A stretch of DNA of 64,000 nucleotides from Fidelibacterota bacterium (GCA_016784025.1 JADHVL010000004.1:1-64000); one strand, 5' to 3'; numbered from the stretch's first letter, positions 37,319 through 45,856 are shown. Notes: generated by a model from the letters alone, not told the origin. Made by a program: numbers and translations.

Positions 37319-39003
37319 CAGCCTCTCCGAGTCTGTAAATAGTTTTTCATTTCATCCATACCCATCGTGTTGATTACTTCACTTGGTGTAAAGCCGCCTT
37401 TGCGAGCCATACGGACACCCAGCGGGATTGAGCCGAGTCCACTAGTACTATGAGCATCAGGGTTAAGGGAGATTTTCACACCTTTTTCTCTGGCATATTT
37501 GAGATATCGCCAATCCAAATCAAGTCGCTTGGGTGTGGTGTTTATTTCAATCAGTTTATCATTCTCAGCAGCCACATCGATAATAGTTGGTAAATCTGGA
37601 TTGTATCCGGGTCTGGCCATAAGCATTCTGCCAGTGGGATGTCCAAGCATGGTGGTAAATGGACTTTGCATAGCTCGGACAATGCGATCAGTTTGCTTTA
37701 CTGGATCCAGCTGAAAATGGCTATGGATTGAGGCAATCACAAAATCAAAACCTGATAAGAGTTCTTCATCATAATCCAGGCTTCCATCACTCAAAATATC
37801 AGCCTCAATCCCCTTAAAAATGTGGAAATCAGAATATGAGTCATTGAGTTGATCTATGAGGTCCCATTGAGCTTTAACACGGTCGGGCTTCAAGCCATTG
37901 GCATAGTAAGCCGCTTGTGAATGTTCGCTGATACCAAGATATTGGTATCCAATATTTCGAGCTGCCTCAGCCATTTCTTCAAGAGAATTTCGACCGTCAC
38001 TCCAGGTAGAATGGGCATGGAAAGTGCCTTTTATATCCCCTTTCTTAACCAGCTCAATATCTTTCGGGAAACGGGCATAGACATCTCTCAGCTCAGGTTC
38101 AATCCACTGAATGCCAATTGATTTACAAAGGGCTTCTTCAGTTGAGAGTGAGGTATTCCCAGTCTGTGCAATTGCTCTAATGGCAGCTTCAGGCTCCGCA
38201 CCATACATACTTTGCAGCTGATGAGCATATACCTCACCACCAGTTCGGATGAGTTGCTGAGCGCTGAAGGATTCTGGGGCAGACACCCAGAGATGGACCG
38301 GCATCCCTGATATATCTTTAATGATGAGAGGATGTGAGTCTGGTAAACCACAGTCAAATTTATCATTTAATTCACTTAATAAATCTGATGATTTTGCTTC
38401 GATAAGCAGTTCTACGGATTGGATGAGTTTGTCACCTCTCCTGAGCATGCCCGTCAGTTCAATTCGAGACACACTTTGGAGGGGAGATAGTTTTTCAATC
38501 CATTTCTGAGCTACCGATAAAGCGATATCGAGATAAAAATTTCTGGCATGTTTCGCCTGAAAGTCAATGGCATCCAGCAATTTCAGCTGCAGCTTTTGAC
38601 CAAAACCCTTCATGGAGGTTAAAGCATTCGTTTCACAGGCTCGCTTGAGGGCTTCAGTGTTGGTGATATCAAATTTTTTCCAGAGCAATTGAACCTTCTT
38701 CATACCCAGACCAGGGAGATCTAGGAGATCGGCCAGCCCCTCAGGAAGTTGTGCCTCTAGTTCCTTTTCCAGACCGACAGTTCCAGCCTTGGCGAAATAC
38801 ATAATGACATAGGCTAACTTGGGACCAATTCCAGGTACATCTTTCAGTCGATCTTCATCAACGAGGACACCCATGTCTTCCTCATGATCTCTGACTATGC
38901 GAGCTGCCTTTTCAAAACTCCGAATCTTGAAGGGGTTTTCTTCGAGTAATGACATCATGGAAGCAAGGCGATTTATTCTATTACTGATTTGAGAATTATT
39001 CAT
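37318..39003 (-). CDS. PolX-like protein: HhH and degenerate pol beta-type domain fused to intact PHP domain
   Basis: Homologue of bacterial PolX repair enzymes. Residues 1-150 are helix-hairpin-helix DNA binding (VPGIGPKLAYVI, LPGLGMKKVQLL). Residues about 160-290 align with the polymerase palm and thumb, but the first two metal Asp positions read S196 and E198 in GMLRRGDKLIQSVELL, and the third position reads H237 (MPVHLWV), so nucleotidyl transfer is probably lost. The PHP domain (about 325-555) has HAHSTWSDG, SEHS, EADIL, SIHSHF, GHPTG and NPDAHST, the expected full metal set, so exonuclease or phosphoesterase action may remain. It overlaps nth by one base. Confidence 0.88.
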   Translation of the reverse strand: MNNSQISNRINRLASMMSLLEENPFKIRSFEKAARIVRDHEEDMGVLVDEDRLKDVPGIGPKLAYVIMYFAKAGTVGLEKELEAQLPEGLADLLDLPGLGMKKVQLLWKKFDITNTEALKRACETNALTSMKGFGQKLQLKLLDAIDFQAKHARNFYLDIALSVAQKWIEKLSPLQSVSRIELTGMLRRGDKLIQSVELLIEAKSSDLLSELNDKFDCGLPDSHPLIIKDISGMPVHLWVSAPESFSAQQLIRTGGEVYAHQLQSMYGAEPEAAIRAIAQTGNTSLSTEEALCKSIGIQWIEPELRDVYARFPKDIELVKKGDIKGTFHAHSTWSDGRNSLEEMAEAARNIGYQYLGISEHSQAAYYANGLKPDRVKAQWDLIDQLNDSYSDFHIFKGIEADILSDGSLDYDEELLSGFDFVIASIHSHFQLDPVKQTDRIVRAMQSPFTTMLGHPTGRMLMARPGYNPDLPTIIDVAAENDKLIEINTTPKRLDLDWRYLKYAREKGVKISLNPDAHSTSGLGSIPLGVRMARKGGFTPSEVINTMGMDEMKNYLQTRRG

Positions 39004-39107
39004 TTCTCAAAATAAATCAGATATGTCATTCACGAAGAAAAATAACGGGTGATCTTTTGGGGTGTATGCATGTTTGAAATCGAGGGAGGATTAGACATAT
39101 TGCCAGC

Positions 39108-40097
39108 ATGAACATGCTGAGGCTTCAACAGAAACGTCAACTTATTAACCTGATACGGGAATTTTTTACTGATAGGGACTTTTTTGAGTTAGAAACGCCA
39201 CTTCTGGTACCTGCCCCCGGCATGGAAGTGCATCTGCATAGTTTCACCACAAAATATGTGAGGCACGATGGTTCTGAGGAGGTGCTTTACCTCCCCACCT
39301 CCCCTGAATTTGCCATCAAGAAGGCTCTAGGTGCGGGTTTCGAGAAAGTATTTGAAATCGCCCGGGTATTTCGGAATCATGGAGAGCTTGGTCCACAGCA
39401 CCATCCCGAATTCACCATGTTGGAGTGGTATCGTCCCGGTTCTTACACTCATGTCATGAACGATGTAGCAGATTTGCTTCAGTACTTGAGTGAAGCGTTT
39501 GATGCGCTTCATCATGAACCGGATTTTTCCTGGACTGGGATCAGGAGAACATCAATACAGGACTGTTTTCAAACTTACGCAGAGCTTGACCTGCAAAGAG
39601 GGATGACGGATGCTGAACATTGGCGAGCGGCGGCGGCTGATGTTTTAGGCGAAAAAATTCCTGGCGATGACACTTTTGAGGACATTTTTTTTCGAGTGTG
39701 GCTCAAATTAATAGAACCCAGGCTGGGACGATCTAATCCTGAAATTGTTTTTGATTACCCGGCTTCTATGGCAGCGCTGTCCAAGCTTAAATCACCTGAA
39801 AATATATGGGCTGAGCGCTTTGAACTCTATATCAAGGGCATTGAAATCGGCAATGCGTTCAGTGAGCTGACTGATTCTAATGAACAGTTTAAGCGGATAG
39901 AAGATGCAAATAGTGAGCGCGAAGAACTTGGTTATCCACCCCATCCCATTGACTCAGACTTTATCCAGGCAGTGGGCAAAATGCCTCCAACAGGAGGCAT
40001 TGCGATTGGTGTTGAGCGGCTATTAATGGTGCTTACTGGTGAATCAGATATCCATGAGTTTTTCCTCTACCCATTGGGGGAAGTCAGGCGCAAATAG
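39108..40097 (+). CDS. epmA: EF-P-(R)-beta-lysine ligase EpmA (GenX/PoxA-like)
   Basis: Class II LysRS-like enzyme without an anticodon domain that attaches lysine to elongation factor P. Motif 2 FRNHGELGPQHHPEFTMLEWYRPG (about residues 88-111, interrupted here only for description), and motif 3 GIAIGVERLLM near the C-terminus, are typical, as is the length of 329 residues. efp and epmB are not in the window. Start uncertain: ATG 39108 has no close Shine-Dalgarno, but TTGAAA (39074-39079) and CATATT (39096-39101) could give a leaderless message. Alternatively GGAGG (39085-39089) could serve an ATT start at 39099. The last 31 bases overlap the convergent lipoprotein gene. Confidence 0.88.
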   Translation: MNMLRLQQKRQLINLIREFFTDRDFFELETPLLVPAPGMEVHLHSFTTKYVRHDGSEEVLYLPTSPEFAIKKALGAGFEKVFEIARVFRNHGELGPQHHPEFTMLEWYRPGSYTHVMNDVADLLQYLSEAFDALHHEPDFSWTGIRRTSIQDCFQTYAELDLQRGMTDAEHWRAAAADVLGEKIPGDDTFEDIFFRVWLKLIEPRLGRSNPEIVFDYPASMAALSKLKSPENIWAERFELYIKGIEIGNAFSELTDSNEQFKRIEDANSEREELGYPPHPIDSDFIQAVGKMPPTGGIAIGVERLLMVLTGESDIHEFFLYPLGEVRRK

Positions 40098-41206
40098 AAA
40101 TCAATTGCTGTCTTCGAGCCAAGCGCTCCAAGTACGACATTGTCATCTTGATCACGCCAGTTTGAAAGCTCGCGATCCCTAAGCGGAAGCCCGGAATACA
40201 CATAGTTTCCGTATATCTCATTTACACTTTCAAATTTCACCTGGTATATCCCCAGGGGGATACCGGCAAAATTTCCCTGGAATTTGGGGAGCCCTGTGGA
40301 ATCATCAGTGAAAATGGACACAGCCAGAGAACCGTAAAAATCCCTTGTAGAGCCGTCTGTAAAATATTCGTCCATGTATACAGCGCAAAATGCGCTCAAA
40401 GATGAGTTGTTCCAGTTCATAAACGCATAGTTGTTATTCAGGCTTACCAGTGTGTCTCCTAACCAATTCGCACTCTCCCAGCTGATGTTGATTGGTGGTC
40501 CTACAATATCCGTTGATGCTGTGATGATTCGACCTTCGGTAGTAGTCAATACCATTTGATATTCAAGATTCTCATTCAATTCAATTTGGGCGTATTCAGG
40601 TCCAGGGATATAGGCTCCGTAGTGGTAAGTGAGATATGGATTTGATGCCGTAGCTTCTGGCGGACCACCGGGTCCAAAAATTACATCAAATTCAGAAGCC
40701 TGGGTTTCCCAAAAGAATTCTGCCACAAAAATTTGTGACTCGGTTTCTCTTAGAATGACTGAAACCATGGTTGAATCGTGAATTTGTGGCAAGATTTCTA
40801 AATAATCGTCCACATGAGGTTCACCAGCGTCAGCGATCCCATTGCCGCGTCCTTCTGGTTCATCATTTGGTCCGCCAAAATCATACCCGATATCATCGTT
40901 CAGAGGTTCACCCTCATCCCAGCGATTATTTCCATTTTCATCTGTGTAGGAAACCCAATCACCATTGTCATCTCTGCCATTATAGAGAGATGTGTCGGTG
41001 ACCAAAATCGTGCGGTCAACCCGGATAATAGAGTTGGCAAAATTGTTGTTGTCCAACAATCCTTCTATACGAATTTCCTGTTCATAATTTTTGTAATATT
41101 CAGCGAAATCTGCTATACTTAACTCCTCTGTGCAACCCAATAGCAAAAAGATTATGGCGCTGAGACTGGCAGTTTTTCGGATAATAATTTGTATATGTTT
41201 TTTCAT
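40067..41206 (-). CDS. DUF4249-like outer-membrane lipoprotein with acidic D/N/G-rich insert
   Basis: Predicted lipoprotein partner of the TonB receptor encoded just upstream on the same strand (nine-base gap). The signal peptide ends in FLLLGC (Cys about residue 25). The organisation and the beta-rich body resemble DUF4249 proteins, which in Bacteroidetes accompany TonB receptors. Residues about 78-130 form an acidic insert (DDNGDWVSYTDENG, RWDEGEPLND, GNGIADAGEP) resembling calcium-binding loops of extracellular proteins. Substrate is unknown. The 3' end overlaps epmA by 31 bases. Family membership is judged from context and style, not from a search. Confidence 0.62.
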   Translation of the reverse strand: MKKHIQIIIRKTASLSAIIFLLLGCTEELSIADFAEYYKNYEQEIRIEGLLDNNNFANSIIRVDRTILVTDTSLYNGRDDNGDWVSYTDENGNNRWDEGEPLNDDIGYDFGGPNDEPEGRGNGIADAGEPHVDDYLEILPQIHDSTMVSVILRETESQIFVAEFFWETQASEFDVIFGPGGPPEATASNPYLTYHYGAYIPGPEYAQIELNENLEYQMVLTTTEGRIITASTDIVGPPINISWESANWLGDTLVSLNNNYAFMNWNNSSLSAFCAVYMDEYFTDGSTRDFYGSLAVSIFTDDSTGLPKFQGNFAGIPLGIYQVKFESVNEIYGNYVYSGLPLRDRELSNWRDQDDNVVLGALGSKTAIDFYLRLTSPNG

Positions 41207-41214
41207 AAGATCAC

Positions 41215-43575
41215 CTATAGCTCGAATTCTACGCCAAACGTGGGAAGAAATGGAAACATGCCAATTCCTTCAACTGTTTGATCTTCAAGATCCATGTTGT
41301 AGAAAAATGTATTAAAATGATTTGTTACATTAATGATTTGAAACTTGAATGTGCCCTCCAGACCAAAGGGTGAAATCTGGCGTGCATAGCTGACATCCAC
41401 GCGGAAATAATCAGGATATCGGGCAGAGTTACGATTCCCCTTCAATTCAGCTAGATTTGAATAGGGATTACCAAAATCAAAACCTGAACCATTTTGGGTT
41501 GGGACATAGCCTACCGTCGGTGTGTACAGATTTGAGCTGCTGCTGCTTAGTGTGAGTCCAACTGAGTTTTTTTCTGATAAGGTATACCCTAAGACCAGAT
41601 TCACTGAAAAGGGTTGGTCATACTTAGAGCTATAAATCTCACCATCCGATTCAATGGCTCGACCATCGCCATTAAAATCAAATTCCTGCTTGCTCTGCAT
41701 ATATGAAAATCCAAGCCACCCAGTGAGTGTTCCAGTGCTCTTCTTGAAAAGGAGTTCTGCCCCATAAATTTCAGCCGTACCCTCTGTATAGTCATCATCT
41801 GGATCGCTGAATACATTCTTGGGGTTTATTACCAGCGTGTTGCTATAGGGTTTGTAGTAGCCTTCAAGACTGGTAAACCAACCTTCACCTAACCATTGTT
41901 CAAGTCCAATGATAAAGTGTTGTACTTGTTTTGACTTATAATTCTCAGGGATTGGATTCCAGAAGTCAACAATACTCAAAATGGCATCCTCGTCCTGTGC
42001 AGTAAAGATAAACTGGTTATAGATTCCCCAGGCTCCCTTTAGTGCCAGATTGGTATTGAGTAAGTATTTGAATCCTAGACGTGGTTCATAATAAAGATTG
42101 TCATGTGCAGAGTATTTTGAAATACGCATACCAGTCTGGAGCATGAGAACAGGATTGGGTTGCCATCTCTCCTGAATCATTCCTGTATAAACCATATTGG
42201 TCTCATCTTCATCAATGAACAGGACATCTCCAGTACCCAGAGAGAATTTAACACCTAAGTCTTTGGCCTCGAGACCCATGGTCACGGTATGTTCGGAGGA
42301 GATATACCAGTCCAGCATTTCTTTGATTGTCCAGTCATCTATTTCATTGTAGACAATAAAATTGCTTCCGGAGCTACTCCCCGTACTGTCCTTGGAACTG
42401 TATTCCAGGTCTACATCAAATTTGTAATTCGTGTTTGCGAATGTGAAGGTTGAGACAAATTTGGAATTGGGAACCCAGCGCCATTCTGCGCTATTGGTAG
42501 TATTCCCCCAATCCCATCTAAAGGTCACCTCACTATCAGATTGCTCAAGATCAAAGGCGATACGATCCTGCCCTCCATAATGTGAAAATGCCAGACGATT
42601 GGTGGGATTGATATTCTGAATAATTTTTCCCTGAACATCATAAAAATAGTATTTCCATTTCATGGGATCGTCTTTGGCCCAGTAATAAAGTCTGGCCACC
42701 TGATCAAAATAGGTTCGCCTGCCTGACAACATCCATGATCCTCTCAGAAGTGGTCCCTCACCCAGGATCTTTGAGCTTAATAAATTGACCTCTCCATGCA
42801 CCTCACTCAGATCAATGAACTTGCCAATGGGTTGATCTCCAAAAAGTTTTCTGTTTTTCGAATTTCCCTCACGTCCCGTGATACTCAATACTGAAGATAT
42901 GCGGTTACCATATTTGGCAGGAAATCCTCCAGCAAGGAATTCAGCATCAGCAATGGCATCTGCGTTAAAAGTTGAAAAGACACCTCCGAGATGGAAGGGG
43001 TTGTAAATTTCAATGCCATCCAGCAAAATAAGGTTTTCATCGGGAGAGCCTCCACGAACTACCAGAGCAGAGGAGAAATCGCTTGATGATTGAACCCCAG
43101 GCAGCAATTGAAGCGTACGAAAGATATCTGCTTCAACAAAGGCTGGCATGAGCTTCACATCTCGCATGGTCAGGCTGACAGCACTGACTTCAATCTCTTT
43201 TTCAAATCGTTGACGGGCCCCAGTAACAATCACTTCCTCACCTTCGATTGATGTCGGAGCTATTTCAAAATCATGGCGTTCATCCAGACCTGCTACCACT
43301 GCAATGGATTTCTCAGTGCGTTCATATCCCATCATCAATACCTGGAGGGTATAATTTCCAGGCGGAATGTTGGTTATGATATAATATCCTGAATTATCGG
43401 TGGCTGCGCCGATGCCGGTCTGTTTTAGGCTGACATTGGCGTGTAGCAGGGGTTCGCCGGTCTCAGCATCTCTTAGATACCCATTGATACGACCAGAACG
43501 GGTCTGACCATATGCTGTACCAAGAACCAGCAGTGTGATGAATAGGGAAAGTATATAATTAAATCTAAATTTCAT
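41215..43575 (-). CDS. TonB-dependent receptor with carboxypeptidase-like N-terminal domain
   Basis: Outer-membrane receptor importing an unknown ligand using TonB energy. Signal peptide: residues 1-23 (ending VLGTAYG). Next comes a CarboxypepD_reg-like domain (GRINGYLRDAETGEPLLHANV, about 28-105), the plug domain (LMPAFVEADIFRTLQLLPGVQ, then VRGGSPDENLILLDGIEIYNP, about 130-230), and a 22-strand barrel ending in the aromatic-type terminus VEFEL. The 786-residue length is short for SusC but normal for this subfamily. The adjacent DUF4249-like lipoprotein is the expected partner. No iron-siderophore or sugar genes define the ligand. Confidence 0.9.
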   Translation of the reverse strand: MKFRFNYILSLFITLLVLGTAYGQTRSGRINGYLRDAETGEPLLHANVSLKQTGIGAATDNSGYYIITNIPPGNYTLQVLMMGYERTEKSIAVVAGLDERHDFEIAPTSIEGEEVIVTGARQRFEKEIEVSAVSLTMRDVKLMPAFVEADIFRTLQLLPGVQSSSDFSSALVVRGGSPDENLILLDGIEIYNPFHLGGVFSTFNADAIADAEFLAGGFPAKYGNRISSVLSITGREGNSKNRKLFGDQPIGKFIDLSEVHGEVNLLSSKILGEGPLLRGSWMLSGRRTYFDQVARLYYWAKDDPMKWKYYFYDVQGKIIQNINPTNRLAFSHYGGQDRIAFDLEQSDSEVTFRWDWGNTTNSAEWRWVPNSKFVSTFTFANTNYKFDVDLEYSSKDSTGSSSGSNFIVYNEIDDWTIKEMLDWYISSEHTVTMGLEAKDLGVKFSLGTGDVLFIDEDETNMVYTGMIQERWQPNPVLMLQTGMRISKYSAHDNLYYEPRLGFKYLLNTNLALKGAWGIYNQFIFTAQDEDAILSIVDFWNPIPENYKSKQVQHFIIGLEQWLGEGWFTSLEGYYKPYSNTLVINPKNVFSDPDDDYTEGTAEIYGAELLFKKSTGTLTGWLGFSYMQSKQEFDFNGDGRAIESDGEIYSSKYDQPFSVNLVLGYTLSEKNSVGLTLSSSSSNLYTPTVGYVPTQNGSGFDFGNPYSNLAELKGNRNSARYPDYFRVDVSYARQISPFGLEGTFKFQIINVTNHFNTFFYNMDLEDQTVEGIGMFPFLPTFGVEFEL

Positions 43576-43732
43576 TGTGCTTCCTTCAGTTACTCAAATC
43601 CATTGTGAAGCAAACTATTCAGATGAATAATTGTTCACGGGTGCCAATGTAATCGCGAACTGGTGGGAGGTGAATTTTATTCGAGGAAGATCAGACTTCG
43701 AGTGTTCAACCTGTGTTTTTATAGGATAAACA

Positions 43733-43765
43733 AAAAAAGAAGGCAGGACCCCCTACCTTCTTTTC
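43733..43765 (-). terminator. Terminator of the small membrane protein gene
   Basis: Minus-strand RNA GAAGGUAGG, loop, CCUGCCUUC (one G-U pair), then a run of seven U. It lies 30 bases after the stop of the gene at 43795-44151 and ahead of the TonB receptor operon. Confidence 0.85.
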
Positions 43766-43794
43766 ATTTGAAAAGGACACTATCTGAGAGTTGA

Positions 43795-44151
43795 CTATTT
43801 CTCTTCAGAATCTCCCTTTTTTTCATCGATGCGATAAACGATTAGATAGGCTGCACCAACTGCTGCAGGAATTAATCCCCAGACCCACATACCTGCTGGG
43901 GCATCATTGGGAATGGCCAAGGCCATTCCCATTGTCATGATAATTCCCAGAAAGAGCCAAATCAAACCAGGCAAGAGGCGATTTTTGTTTACATCTGGAA
44001 ATTTTACTTCAACACCCTTTTCAATGGCTGCGAGAATTTCAGTGCTCTCGATTTTTCTTTTCTGATTTTTTAGGATCATTGCAGCGATTGCAACACCGCC
44101 TGCAACTAAGAACATTGTGATTGGAATAAAGGCTTCCATTGCGTGACCCAT
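43795..44151 (-). CDS. Small membrane protein (DUF6249-like), divergent from ECF sigma gene
   Basis: Inner-membrane protein of unknown function with three hydrophobic segments (about residues 6-26, 60-80 and 88-106), a short basic loop (KNQKRKIES) and an acidic, charged C-terminus (DEKKGDSEEK). The layout resembles DUF6249 proteins, which I associate with sigma factor loci, but this is from memory. A Shine-Dalgarno (AAAGGAG) precedes the ATG. The gene is read away from the ECF sigma gene from its own promoter at 44191-44220, whose elements are the same as those of the sigma promoter, so it is probably a target of that sigma factor. Confidence 0.7.
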   Translation of the reverse strand: MGHAMEAFIPITMFLVAGGVAIAAMILKNQKRKIESTEILAAIEKGVEVKFPDVNKNRLLPGLIWLFLGIIMTMGMALAIPNDAPAGMWVWGLIPAAVGAAYLIVYRIDEKKGDSEEK

Positions 44152-44190
44152 TGTATTCTCCTTTTAATAGATTTTTGGTTCATCGTGGTA

Positions 44191-44220
44191 TTAGACTGAG
44201 ATCTGTTTGTTTTTGTTGCA
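44191..44220 (-). promoter_or_regulatory. ECF-type promoter of the small membrane protein gene
   Basis: On the minus strand TGCAACAAA (44220-44212) is followed by a 15-bp spacer and GTCTAA (44196-44191). Elements and spacing are identical to those of the sigma gene promoter. The leader to the ATG at 44151 would be about 33 nt and includes the Shine-Dalgarno. Confidence 0.72.
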
Positions 44221-44264
44221 TCTATTTGTCCTTTTTTTTGAAAAATTTTTATTTTTAGTCTAAC

Positions 44265-44294
44265 TGCAACAAATTACCATTATTCCAGGTCTAA
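44265..44294 (+). promoter_or_regulatory. Autoregulatory ECF-type promoter of the sigma factor gene
   Basis: TGCAACAAA (44265-44273), 15-bp spacer, GTCTAA (44289-44294). GCAAC-type -35 and GTCTAA-type -10 elements are usual for ECF sigma factors. The predicted transcript start falls at about the ATG of the sigma gene (44303), so its message may be nearly leaderless. Confidence 0.72.
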
Positions 44295-44302
44295 GTATTA
44301 AT

Positions 44303-44857
44303 ATGATTAACATGATTCCCAGAGTTCAAAAAGAAGCAGATCTCATCTTTCGGGAAATTGTGAAGAATCATGGTGATCGAATTTATAATCTGGCACTCAT
44401 GAAATGCAATCAGGTAGAGCTGGCCGAAGACATATGTCAGGAAACATTTATTCGAGTTCATAAGGGACTGAAAAATTTCAGAGATGAATCCCAACTGGGG
44501 ACATGGATATATCGAATTGCCATCAATGTGTGTCATACTATGATTAAGAAAGAATCCCGGCTTTCTGACAACCTGATACCCCTCAATGATCGACCTGATC
44601 TGGAACCCATCGAAGAACACGGCGATGCAGGGGAAATTTTCTTAAGGGCCGTACAAAAGGATCAAATCAGACAGGCAATTTCAGCGCTTCCCACCCTTCA
44701 ATCTGATGCCATCACACTTTACTATTTGAAGGAATTTCAATACACAGAGGTGGCCGACATCATGGATATCCCACTGAATACATTGAAATCACATATTCGC
44801 AGGGCCAAAGCTAAGTTAAAACTATTATTAATGGAGGTCTATGATGAGACCCGATAA
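44303..44857 (+). CDS. ECF-family RNA polymerase sigma factor
   Basis: Two-domain sigma-70 family factor. Region 2 spans about residues 15-85 (RIYNLALMKCNQVELAEDICQETFIRVHKG and the TWIYRIAIN helix), and region 4 about 125-180 (ALPTLQSDAITLYYL then ADIMDIPLNTLKSHIRRAKAKLK, the -35 reading HTH). Length of 184 residues is normal. There is no Shine-Dalgarno before the ATG at 44303 or at 44312. It overlaps the next membrane protein gene, presumably its anti-sigma factor. The matching promoters on both sides indicate autoregulation. The stress it answers is not visible. Confidence 0.92.
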   Translation: MINMIPRVQKEADLIFREIVKNHGDRIYNLALMKCNQVELAEDICQETFIRVHKGLKNFRDESQLGTWIYRIAINVCHTMIKKESRLSDNLIPLNDRPDLEPIEEHGDAGEIFLRAVQKDQIRQAISALPTLQSDAITLYYLKEFQYTEVADIMDIPLNTLKSHIRRAKAKLKLLLMEVYDETR

Positions 44858-45221
44858 TGCACACAAACGAGATGTTATTGATACACTGCTGGATAAATCC
44901 TGGGAGAACCCTCCGGCTCATCTGGAACGACAACTCATGGCAATTCCGACACAGAACGCTGTGACAGCAATCCGCCCGCTTGATCGAATCACCTTATTTC
45001 TTAATACAATTCTTATTTTGTGGGGAGTGGGACTGGGGATGTATTTCTGGGTACCACTTAACCATAGCTTGGGATCCTTTGCACAGGGAATGTTGGGATT
45101 CAGTACGTCATCTCCGCAAATTCTGGCTCATCCCATCGTAGGCATAATTGTGTTAACCTGTTTACTGTTCGGATTGGTTTGGATGGATATGGAAAAACCT
45201 CCTGGGCTTACTAAAGCTTAG
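44844..45221 (+). CDS. Putative membrane anti-sigma factor partner
   Basis: Small protein with a cytoplasmic N-terminal part of about 45 residues and two hydrophobic segments (about 46-72 and 92-116). It lacks the HxxxCxxC zinc motif of ZAS-type anti-sigma factors and matches no family I can name. Its position, overlapping the 3' end of the ECF sigma gene, is where anti-sigma genes usually lie. GGAGG at 44833-44837 gives six-base spacing to ATG 44844 and only three to 44841, so 44844 is favoured. Function is inferred from context. Confidence 0.6.
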   Translation: MRPDNAHKRDVIDTLLDKSWENPPAHLERQLMAIPTQNAVTAIRPLDRITLFLNTILILWGVGLGMYFWVPLNHSLGSFAQGMLGFSTSSPQILAHPIVGIIVLTCLLFGLVWMDMEKPPGLTKA

Positions 45222-45230
45222 CCAAATAAA

Positions 45231-45256
45231 AGAGCCCTCCATAAGAGGGCTCTTTT
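45231..45256. terminator. Bidirectional terminator between anti-sigma and rubrerythrin genes
   Basis: AGAGCCCTC / GAGGGCTCT stem with a short loop, with an A-run on the left and TTTT on the right. It can stop both the sigma operon and the rubrerythrin transcript. Confidence 0.9.
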
Positions 45257-45277
45257 AATATTCACTTGAATTGGAGT

Positions 45278-45856
45278 TTACCAGTTTTCGCCTAAGAGCT
45301 CAAAGTATTCCTGGGGGTGTAGACAAGCTGGACAGGCTTTAGGTGCATCTTCACCTTCGTGGAGGTAACCACAGTTGATACAACGCCAGACAACTTTTCC
45401 GTTCCGCTTGAAGACTCGACCTTCTTCAAGATTCTTGGCCAGATCTGCATAACGCTTGCCATGTTGCTTCTCAGCTATGGAGATGGTCTCAAAAGCAATA
45501 GCCACTGCCTTAAAGCCTTCTTCACGGGCAATTTTAGCGAATTCTGGATACATAGTGGTCCATTCGTATTCCTCACCTGCTGCTGCTGCCTTCAGGTTTT
45601 CCAGAGTAGTACCAATTTTCCCTGCTGGAAATGTCTCAGTGATTTCCAGATCGCCACCTTCTAAAAATTTAAAGAAGCGTTTGGCGTGTTCTTTCTCCTG
45701 GTTGGCTGTTTCTTCAAAAATCTGCGAAATCTGAATCAGACCTTCTTTTTTTGCCGCACTTGCAAAATAGGTATATCTATTTCTCGCCTGCGATTCGCCC
45801 GCAAACGCGATCAATAAGTTTTTCTCAGTTTGGGTACCCTTAATACTACTTGCCAT
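45278..45856 (-). CDS. rbr: Rubrerythrin
   Basis: Diiron peroxidase that detoxifies hydrogen peroxide. The ferritin-like domain has the FAGESQARNRYTYFA helix (about residues 14-28) and TANQEKEHAKRFF (about 50-62), with a second pair EEYEWTTMYPEFA and SIAEKQHGKRY, giving the two E/ExxH ligand sets. The C-terminal rubredoxin domain has CINCGYLHEGEDAP and CPACLHPQ (about residues 158-182). Length of 192 residues is normal. AAGGAG precedes the ATG. The gene is single. No PerR gene is visible. Confidence 0.95.
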   Translation of the reverse strand: MASSIKGTQTEKNLLIAFAGESQARNRYTYFASAAKKEGLIQISQIFEETANQEKEHAKRFFKFLEGGDLEITETFPAGKIGTTLENLKAAAAGEEYEWTTMYPEFAKIAREEGFKAVAIAFETISIAEKQHGKRYADLAKNLEEGRVFKRNGKVVWRCINCGYLHEGEDAPKACPACLHPQEYFELLGENW

